From NCBI GenBank assembly GCA_030038715.1, contig JASHSO010000260.1, forward strand, positions 1 through 6,175: a stretch of DNA of 6,175 nucleotides, written 5' to 3'. Shown here piece after piece: positions 1-4,940 of this stretch (positions are counted from its first letter, which is position 1; each line of letters opens with the position of its first letter). The position numbers and the translations under genes were made by a program. The notes beneath the pieces are model-generated. The model was not told where the DNA came from. It was given only the letters and a program-made list of their open reading frames with translations, and did no database searches. This stretch comes from Streptosporangiaceae bacterium (GTDB lineage Bacteria > Actinomycetota > Actinomycetes > Streptosporangiales > Streptosporangiaceae).

Positions 1-2535
1 GAGATGCAGCAGGCCATTACGGCGCGGGCCTGGCCGGCCGGAGCGCAGGTTCGGGTACGGATGGGAGTCCACTGCGGTGAAGCGGAGCGCACGGCCACGG
101 GCTTGGTGGGCTTGGAGGTGCACCGCGCTGCCCGGGTGGCAGCGGTCGGCTACGGGGGCCAGGTGCTGGTTTCGGAGACTGCGGCGGCGCTAGTGCGCGA
201 CTGGCTTCCGCCGGGCGCGGCGCTGACCGATCTGGGCAGCCACCGGCTGAAGGACCTGGGCCACCCGGAACGGATTTTCCAGCTGCACGGGGCGGGCATG
301 CAAGCGGAGTTCCCGCCACTGCGCTCGCTGGGTAACCCGGGGTTGCTGAATAATCTGCCTGCCCAGCTGTCCACTTTCATCGGCCGTGAGCGGGAGGTTT
401 CAGAGGTCCGGGCGCTGGTGCAGTCTTGTCGCCTAGTGACCTTGACCGGGGCCGGCGGGGCGGGCAAGACCCGGCTGGGGCTGCAGGCGGCCGCCGAGCT
501 GCTGGATGGGTCCGGGGATGGGGTCTGGCTGGTGGAGCTGGCTGCGGCCACCGACGAGGACGCGGTGGCGCCGGCGGTGTCCGAGGCGCTGGGGCTGGCC
601 GCGCCGCCGGGCCGGCCGGCGCTGGAGGCGCTGCTCGATGCGCTGGAGCCCCAGGACGTGCTGATCGTGCTGGACAACTGCGAGCACCTCATTGGCGGCT
701 GCGCCAAGACCGCTGAGCTAATCTTGCGACGGTGCCCGCGAGTGCACCTGCTGGCTACCAGCCGCGAGCCGCTGGGCATCGGCGGGGAGACCATTTACCG
801 GGTGCCATCACTGTCGCTGCCCGGACCTGACGACACTGGTCCTGCGGCGGGCGGGTCCTCCGATGCGGTCGCGCTGTTCGCGGACCGGGCCAGCGCACAC
901 GGCGTCGGCCTGCCGGCTGACGAGCAGGCCGGCTCGCTGGTGGTGTCGATCTGCCGTCGGCTGGACGGGATGCCGCTGGCCATCGAGCTGGCCGCTGCCC
1001 GGCTGCGCTCGCTGTCGCTCGCCGAGCTGCATGACCGGCTGGACCAGCGGTTCCGGCTGCTGACCGGGGGCAGCCGCACCGCGCTGGAACGCCAGCAGAC
1101 CCTGCGCGCGGCCGTCGGCTGGTCGTATGCGTTGCTGACCGGCGCCGAGCGGGTGCTGCTGGCGCGCCTGTCGGTGTTCGCCGACGGCTTCGGCCTAGAC
1201 GCCGCCGAGGCGGTATGCGGGTTCGGCGGCCTGGACGCGCTGGATGTCGCCGACCTGCTCGGGTCGCTGGTGGACAAGAGCCTGGTGGTGGCCGAGCAAG
1301 CCGGGGCAGACCTGCGGTACCGGCTGCTGGAGACCATCCGGCTGTTCGCCGCTGAGCGGCTGGTTGAGGCCGGGGACGATCCGGCCGCCGCGGTCGCCGC
1401 GGCGCACTGCGCGCATTTCCTGGCGGTCGCCGAGTCGGCGGCTACTCATCTGGCCGGGCCGGAGCAGGGCAGCTGGCTGGACCGGCTGCACGCCGATCAG
1501 GCCAACCTGCGCCGCGCAGGCCAGCACGCGGCCGGCCGCCTGGGTGGGACTTCGGTGGTGCTGCGCCTGGGCGTCGCGCTCGACCGGTACTGGAGAGCCC
1601 GCTCCCGGGAGCACGAGGCCCTCGGGCTGCTGGTGCCGGTGCTGCGGCGGCCTGACGCCGACGTCAACCCCGCGCTGTTCGGCGCGGCACTGGTCACCGC
1701 CGCCCGCGCGGCTTTGTTCATCGACGTCCCCCTGGCCCGGCAGCTTGCCGAGCAGGCAGTCGCGGTCGCCCGCCGCGTGGGCGAGGACCGGCTGCTCATC
1801 AAGTCCCTCGGAGCGCTGGGAGCCGCATGCTTCTTCGCTGGTGAGCTAGATGCAGGGCTGCTGTTCGGGCGGGAGTCTGTCGAGCGCGCCCGTCGCCTGA
1901 GCGACGACGTCCTGCTGGGCCGCAGCCTGATGCTGTATCTCATGACCATCGACACGATTGACCCGGCCCGGTCCGCGCCGCTGTACACCGAGGCGATGGC
2001 CTGTACCGGGCGATCCGGCGACCGTCTCATCGACTCCTTCTTGCAACATAACGCGGGCTGCGCGGCCCTGAGTGCCGAGGATCTCCCCGCTGCCCGGGCT
2101 CACCTGGAAGTAGCGGCGCGATCCGCGCGGCAGATCGGGTGGGAGCACACCACCGCAACGTTGGACCTGGGCCTGGTCCAGCGTGCGGAAGGGGATCTGG
2201 ATGGCGCGCGGTCCACTTTCGAGGCCGGGCTGCGCATCAGCCGCCGGACCGGCGACAACCTGAGCCTGGCCGCCGCCTGCCTTTACCTGGCGTGCGTGAC
2301 CGGCGATGCGGGCGATTGGGAACGGGCAGCCACGCTGCACGGCGTCGCGCAGGCATTTGCCGACCGGAGGGGCAGCCCGTGGCAAGAATTCGACGCGCGG
2401 TACCGTGACGACAGCCTCGCCCAAGCGCGCGCGCGCCTGGGCGATGAGCAGGTGGAGCGGGCCTATGCCCAAGGCCTGGCGCTGACTCGCGACCAAGCCC
2501 TCGACCTGGCCGTGCGGAGACCGGGTCGGGCCTGA
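1..2535 (+). CDS. Class III cyclase-NB-ARC/STAND ATPase-TPR regulator, 5'-truncated by window edge
   Basis: The frame is open from base 1, so the true start lies upstream; the first Met in the window (base 4, used for numbering) is internal. Residues 18-64 are the end of a class III adenylate/guanylate cyclase domain (RMGVHCGEA, then GLEVHRAARV and GGQVLVSE). Residues about 120-350 form an NB-ARC/STAND P-loop ATPase: Walker A GAGGAGKT at 149-156, Walker B-like VLIVLDNCEHL at 219-229, ATSREPL at 251-257 and GMPLAIELAAAR at 322-333. Residues about 350-450 resemble the winged-helix part of such ATPases (LLETIRLFAAERL at 441-453). Residues about 530-830 are Ala/Leu/Arg-rich helical repeats, probably TPR. 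Family knowledge: these proteins are cytoplasmic signal-transduction ATPases that switch state on ATP binding or hydrolysis, with TPRs as sensor or partner surface. There is no LuxR-type HTH at the C-terminus, unlike the mycobacterial cyclase-NB-ARC-LuxR proteins. His40 stands where many active cyclases have the catalytic Asn, while Arg44 is kept. The ligand and real cyclase activity are unknown. Confidence 0.9.
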   Translation, partial: EMQQAITARAWPAGAQVRVRMGVHCGEAERTATGLVGLEVHRAARVAAVGYGGQVLVSETAAALVRDWLPPGAALTDLGSHRLKDLGHPERIFQLHGAGMQAEFPPLRSLGNPGLLNNLPAQLSTFIGREREVSEVRALVQSCRLVTLTGAGGAGKTRLGLQAAAELLDGSGDGVWLVELAAATDEDAVAPAVSEALGLAAPPGRPALEALLDALEPQDVLIVLDNCEHLIGGCAKTAELILRRCPRVHLLATSREPLGIGGETIYRVPSLSLPGPDDTGPAAGGSSDAVALFADRASAHGVGLPADEQAGSLVVSICRRLDGMPLAIELAAARLRSLSLAELHDRLDQRFRLLTGGSRTALERQQTLRAAVGWSYALLTGAERVLLARLSVFADGFGLDAAEAVCGFGGLDALDVADLLGSLVDKSLVVAEQAGADLRYRLLETIRLFAAERLVEAGDDPAAAVAAAHCAHFLAVAESAATHLAGPEQGSWLDRLHADQANLRRAGQHAAGRLGGTSVVLRLGVALDRYWRARSREHEALGLLVPVLRRPDADVNPALFGAALVTAARAALFIDVPLARQLAEQAVAVARRVGEDRLLIKSLGALGAACFFAGELDAGLLFGRESVERARRLSDDVLLGRSLMLYLMTIDTIDPARSAPLYTEAMACTGRSGDRLIDSFLQHNAGCAALSAEDLPAARAHLEVAARSARQIGWEHTTATLDLGLVQRAEGDLDGARSTFEAGLRISRRTGDNLSLAAACLYLACVTGDAGDWERAATLHGVAQAFADRRGSPWQEFDARYRDDSLAQARARLGDEQVERAYAQGLALTRDQALDLAVRRPGRA

Positions 2536-2554
2536 TCGCTACCGTCCGCCTAAC

Positions 2555-2584
2555 CCGAGGATGGTCGTGATCGGCCACCCTCGG
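2555..2584 (+). terminator. Terminator-like hairpin after the cyclase/ATPase gene
   Basis: The arms CCGAGGATGG (2555-2564) and CCACCCTCGG (2575-2584) pair over 10 bp with one A-C mismatch and a 10-nt loop, starting 19 bp after the stop codon. No U-tract follows. That is common for actinobacterial terminators but weakens the call; in such GC-rich DNA a chance hairpin is possible. Confidence 0.4.
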
Positions 2585-2687
2585 CAGCCAGCCGCAGATG
2601 TCCCGGTCGCTTCCGGGCCGGAGACCACCGGGCATACAGTCGACGGGAATGCGGGGTCGGTTGAGTAGAGGGCTGGTCACGCATTGT

Positions 2688-2699
2688 GGGCCGCGGCCC
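2688..2699. repeat. 12-bp perfect palindrome
   Basis: GGGCCGCGGCCC is its own reverse complement. It lies between the hairpin after the cyclase/ATPase gene and the DUF1697 remnant. With only G and C it may be chance in this composition; no function is assigned. Confidence 0.3.
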
Positions 2700-2763
2700 G
2701 GAACGCGTTGGCACGGCAGCACCGTAACAGGCTGGCACGGGCGGTTGCATCATTCTGGCCGGG

Positions 2764-2902
2764 TGACTGGTTATGCCTGATTCGCGGTCTTGGATTGGAC
2801 CTCAGCACAAGCTGCCCATGGCAGTGCTGCGTGAGTCACTGACGGGCCGCCGGGATGACCGATGTCCGCACCTACATGCAAAGCGGGAACATCATCGCCG
2901 GG
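2764..2902 (+). pseudogene. Decayed DUF1697-family gene, N-terminal part only, several frameshifts
   Basis: Pieces of the conserved DUF1697 N-terminus (family pattern roughly MTxYVALLRGINVGGxxKLPMAxLRxLL..GxxDVRTYxQSGNVV) appear in the right order but in different frames. A possible start is GTG ACT GGT TAT GCC at 2764 (VTGYA, ended by TGA at 2779). Then come LIRGLGLD at 2777-2800 in a second frame, QHKLPMAVLRESLTG at 2803-2847 back in the first frame, and MTDVRTYMQSGNIIAG at 2855-2902 in the second frame again. No single frame can make the protein, so the gene needs at least three indels to be restored. After about 2902 the match fades; ADPRAASQRIASS in the first frame (2911-2949) may be a further remnant. 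DUF1697 proteins are normally about 170-180 residues, so most of the gene is deleted or unrecognisable. DUF1697 has no established function. The motif order is strong evidence; the exact ends are uncertain. Confidence 0.72.
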
Positions 2903-2918
2903 TCCGCTATGCGGACCC
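2900..2918. repeat. 8-bp perfect stem-loop at the end of the DUF1697 remnant
   Basis: GGGTCCGC and GCGGACCC are exact reverse complements around a TAT loop. The stem lies exactly where DUF1697 similarity is lost, so it may mark a deletion or insertion junction or an inserted small palindrome. That is inference; the pairing itself is read directly. Confidence 0.45.
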
Positions 2919-3360
2919 ACGGGCAGCCTCGCAGCGGATCGCTTCTTCCCGCTCTGCGCAAGCCAGTAGGTGGTGGTGGGCGGGGCCATTTCAAGCCGTC
3001 CGGACGTCCCGGTGGGGCCAGATCAGAGCGTCACCGCCACGCCGCCGAGAACATGGCGGATCCTGACACGTAGAAACCCGTACGGGTGTCCGCCTCCGTA
3101 GGTATTCGATGGCCGGCTTCTAGCCGGTGGGAAGCCTAGCCACCGCCGCAGGAGCGGAAGGTCTCGCGACAAAGGCACGACCGCTATCAGACGGGCCCGA
3201 CACTAAGGCCTCGTTGTCCACAGCCTGGGAGGGATTCTGCCGCTGGTCCACAGCAGCCGCCAGTAGCCACCGGCCGGCCTCCATCTCTGGCACCGTGAAG
3301 TGCAGAGGTGGTGACGATGAATCGTACAAATAATCGACCATCGACGACCGGACAGCACTG
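2903..3360. other. Non-coding or eroded stretch with short palindromes
   Basis: I find no convincing gene here. Two overlapping + frames (2773-3066 and 2855-3073) run on from the DUF1697 remnant but lose all family resemblance and are rich in Arg, Gly and Ser as expected of non-coding GC-rich DNA. A minus-strand frame at 3120-3341 (73 codons from an ATG) lacks a ribosome binding site and contains a TTA codon; its start, DSSSPPLHFTVPEMEAG, faintly recalls the end of DUF397 proteins. Visible structures are ACCCGTACGGGT at 3076-3087 (perfect 12-bp palindrome), a CCGGC/GCCGG stem at 3113-3127, and two DnaA-box-like 9-mers at 3214-3252. A locally AT-richer patch at 3317-3337 could hold the dprA promoter, but no clear -35/-10 pair is visible. 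Confidence 0.5.
3214..3252. promoter_or_regulatory. Two DnaA-box-like 9-mers, 30 bp apart
   Basis: TTGTCCACA at 3214-3222 matches the DnaA box preferred in high-GC actinobacteria, and TGGTCCACA at 3244-3252 differs by one base. Both have the same orientation, with starts 30 bp apart. Origins contain many boxes next to dnaA/dnaN, and neither gene is present, so this is not an oriC. If real, the pair might be a DnaA titration or regulatory site upstream of dprA; chance is a serious alternative. Confidence 0.3.
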
Positions 3361-3403
3361 CTCCCCGGCCATTGCTTGCCGGCTAGGCGTCCGGCCGGGG
3401 GAG
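3361..3403 (+). promoter_or_regulatory. dprA leader: hairpin masking the ribosome binding site, with a competing hairpin
   Basis: CTCCCCGGCC at 3361-3370 pairs with GGCCGGGGGAG at 3393-3403 (10 bp plus one bulged G), which buries the GGGGGAG Shine-Dalgarno sequence of dprA. The same left arm can instead pair locally: CCGGC at 3365-3369 with GCCGG at 3378-3382, leaving the Shine-Dalgarno free. Two mutually exclusive folds of this kind are the layout of a translational switch, but no ligand-binding aptamer of a known class is recognisable and GC-rich leaders fold easily by chance. Confidence 0.4.
3397..3403 (+). promoter_or_regulatory. Ribosome binding site that fixes the dprA start
   Basis: GGGGGAG lies 5 nt before the ATG at 3409. 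The longer in-frame alternative, TTG at 3376, has no comparable site and would add 11 residues unlike any DprA N-terminus, so ATG 3409 is preferred. Confidence 0.75.
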
Positions 3404-3408
3404 TCGTC

Positions 3409-4563
3409 ATGACCGGCGCGCAGGAAAGTGAGCGCCGGGCCAGGGTGTCGCTCAGCTTCCTCGCGACACCGGGTGACTTGGTGCTGGGCGCGGCGCTACG
3501 GTACAACCCGCCGGCTGAGGTGCTGGCCGCGGTGGTCGGCACCGACAGCCAGGGCCAGCTGGCTCTGATCCGGCAGCCCGAGGGCCGGGCGCTCGCTGCC
3601 TCTATCGGGCGCTGGCAGGCTCGCCTTGGCCTGTTGCCGACCGTGTCTCGGCTCGCTGCGTGGCAGGACAGCGGGCTGCGGCTAGTCTGCCCGGGCGATC
3701 TTGAGTGGCCGAGTCAACTCGACGACCTGGGCGACGCCCGGCCGCTTCTGCTGTGGGTGCGCGGCAGCGTTGACCTGCGCTTGGCCTGCGTGAATTCGGT
3801 GTCCATCGTCGGAGCGAGGGCAGCGACGGCCTATGGCTCGCACGTCGCGGTAGACATTGCCGCGGGAGTCGCGCAAGGCGGCTTCACCGTGATATCCGGC
3901 GGTGCCTATGGGATCGATGCATGTGCCCACCGCGGATCGATCGCATCAGACGGGCTTACGGTAGCGGTCTTGGCTGGCGGCCTTAGCTTCGGTTACCCGC
4001 GCGGCCATGCCGAGCTCTTCGAGAGAATAACCGGCCATGGCGCGCTGATCAGCGAATGTCCGCCGGACCAGGCGCCAACAAGACCGGGATTCCTGGTTAG
4101 GAACAGGCTCATCGGTGCCCTCAGTCGCGGCACTGTGGTGATCGAGGCTGCCCTACGCAGTGGCGCCCTGAACACGGCGAGGCATGCTCGCGAGCTGTGT
4201 CGGCCGGTGATGGCCCTTCCTGGCCCGGTCACGTCCATGCAGTCTGCCGGGTGTCACGAACTGATCCGGGAGTACGGCGCGATGTGCGTGACATGTGCGG
4301 GGGACGTTATCGAGCACCTTAGCCCCGGCGCGGGGATGCGGAACGGCCCGCGTGGCGGGCCACCAGTGCCACGCGACAGCCTTGACGCGGCTACGACCGC
4401 CGTGCTCGAACAGGTGCCGACTCGCGGCGGGAGGGGGCCGGCCAGCATAGCTGTGCTGGCAGGGGTCGATCTGGACACCGCTGTGCGCTGCCTGGGGCAA
4501 CTCGCATCTGACGGATTCGTGCGGCGGTGCGAGCAGGGTTGGCGGGCTGTTAGGCGAGAATAG
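3409..4563 (+). CDS. dprA: DNA-processing protein DprA/Smf
   Basis: DprA binds single-stranded DNA and loads RecA onto it during natural transformation; in most actinobacteria, which are not known to be competent, its role is unclear. The 384-residue product has the normal full length and domain order. A helical N-terminal region (about 12-60) leads to the CPGDLEWPSQL segment (94-104), equivalent to the usual YPxxL motif. The Rossmann-like DprA core follows: SIVGARAATAYG (132-143), VISGGAYGIDACAH (161-174), VAVLAGGLSFGYP (185-197), FLVRNRLIGALS (228-239), SGALNTARHA (251-260) and MALPGPVTSMQSAGCHELI (268-286). After a Gly/Pro-rich linker (305-325) comes the C-terminal DprA winged-helix domain (about 326-380). 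All core motifs look intact, so it is probably functional. In actinobacteria dprA usually lies beside comM and rnhB; here the left neighbour is an eroded gene region and the right neighbours are a small unknown gene and glmS. This may therefore be a second copy or a relocated one. Confidence 0.93.
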   Translation: MTGAQESERRARVSLSFLATPGDLVLGAALRYNPPAEVLAAVVGTDSQGQLALIRQPEGRALAASIGRWQARLGLLPTVSRLAAWQDSGLRLVCPGDLEWPSQLDDLGDARPLLLWVRGSVDLRLACVNSVSIVGARAATAYGSHVAVDIAAGVAQGGFTVISGGAYGIDACAHRGSIASDGLTVAVLAGGLSFGYPRGHAELFERITGHGALISECPPDQAPTRPGFLVRNRLIGALSRGTVVIEAALRSGALNTARHARELCRPVMALPGPVTSMQSAGCHELIREYGAMCVTCAGDVIEHLSPGAGMRNGPRGGPPVPRDSLDAATTAVLEQVPTRGGRGPASIAVLAGVDLDTAVRCLGQLASDGFVRRCEQGWRAVRRE

Positions 4564-4576
4564 ACTTCTTAAGCGT

Positions 4577-4604
4577 GATTCCTGCCCGATTTCGGGCAGG
4601 AATC
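4577..4604. terminator. Perfect 13-bp inverted repeat after dprA
   Basis: GATTCCTGCCCGA (4577-4589) and TCGGGCAGGAATC (4592-4604) are exact reverse complements around TT, starting 13 bp after the dprA stop. As RNA this gives a 12-bp stem with an ATTT loop. There is no clear U-tract after it (TTGCAAATG follows), so it is probably an actinobacterial intrinsic terminator separating dprA from the next operon. A 28-bp palindromic operator for the downstream pair is the main alternative. Confidence 0.65.
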
Positions 4605-4639
4605 TTGCAAATGAGGAACTCCGAAGTGAGTATTGTGGA

Positions 4640-4912
4640 GTGCCCGAGCAGGACCTCACCGGCGAGCTCGTAGATTACCTGACTGGTTCCTGCCCGCTCA
4701 GCAAGGCCGAGGCCAGCCGGGTGGTCGCGGACGTGCTCGGCTACTTCTGTGAACTGCCGGAGGAGTTCGTTCGTCGGCGCCACCGGGAACTAAAGGCACG
4801 CGGACTCACGAATGACCTTGTGTTCAGGCAGATCGCTGCCGAGATTCCGCTGCGGCGCTATGCGCCGCCACAGCTGACGCTGCGGCAGCTGCGCAGGATC
4901 GTTTACGGATGA
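4640..4912 (+). CDS. Small uncharacterised protein, 90 residues, upstream of glmS
   Basis: I do not recognise a named family. The start is GTG at 4640, the only plausible in-frame start near the left end; no good Shine-Dalgarno precedes it (AAGTGAG at 4624-4630 is weak). TTGCAA at 4605 and TATTGT at 4631 loosely resemble promoter elements with an over-long 20-nt spacer, so a near-leaderless transcript is conceivable. The protein is soluble, with no signal peptide or membrane segment. It looks all-helical: residues 7-40 form Leu/Ala/Val-rich helices, 43-58 is the charged block FVRRRHRELKARGLTN, and 60-73 is another helix. The C-terminus is PPQLTLRQLRRIVYG (76-90), which has the look of a conserved motif. 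I have a general impression of similar small bacterial proteins with RRHxEL, RGL(T/R)N and QLRRIxYG blocks, which supports a real gene but gives no function. The Arg-rich helices could bind nucleic acid. glmS begins 28 bp downstream, so the two are probably co-transcribed. Confidence 0.75.
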   Translation: MPEQDLTGELVDYLTGSCPLSKAEASRVVADVLGYFCELPEEFVRRRHRELKARGLTNDLVFRQIAAEIPLRRYAPPQLTLRQLRRIVYG

Positions 4913-4925
4913 GACCGCTACGAGT

Positions 4926-4931
4926 GAGGGG
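4926..4931 (+). promoter_or_regulatory. Ribosome binding site of glmS
   Basis: GAGGGG lies 9 nt before the GTG at 4941. It fixes that start, which is also required because the next codon must be the catalytic Cys. The whole gap between the small gene and glmS is 28 bp, leaving no room for a glmS ribozyme or other leader element. Confidence 0.75.
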
Positions 4932-4940
4932 CGAGTAGTT

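Noticed and set aside
2709..2740. TGGCACGG repeated at 2709 and 2733 as iterons
   Set aside because: Only two 8-bp copies in GC-rich DNA and no associated gene; not distinguishable from chance.
2773..3073. Two overlapping + ORFs of 97 and 72 codons as genuine small genes
   Set aside because: Each carries only one or two DUF1697 motif blocks followed by sequence unlike any protein, so they are better explained as pieces of one broken gene.
3214..3252. Chromosomal or plasmid replication origin
   Set aside because: Only two box-like sites, no AT-rich unwinding element, and no dnaA, dnaN or rep gene nearby.
3120..3542. 140-codon minus-strand ORF overlapping the dprA start
   Set aside because: Its N-terminal third is antisense to the well-supported dprA coding region, it lacks a ribosome binding site, and the composition looks like shadow coding.
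4909..4938. Nine-codon ORF (ATG overlapping the stop of the small gene, ending just before glmS) as a leader peptide
   Set aside because: It has no ribosome binding site of its own, no attenuator-like codon run and no following hairpin; the overlap is most simply chance.
4913..4940. glmS ribozyme/riboswitch ahead of glmS
   Set aside because: The gap is only 28 bp and the ribozyme class is typical of Firmicutes; no matching core is visible.
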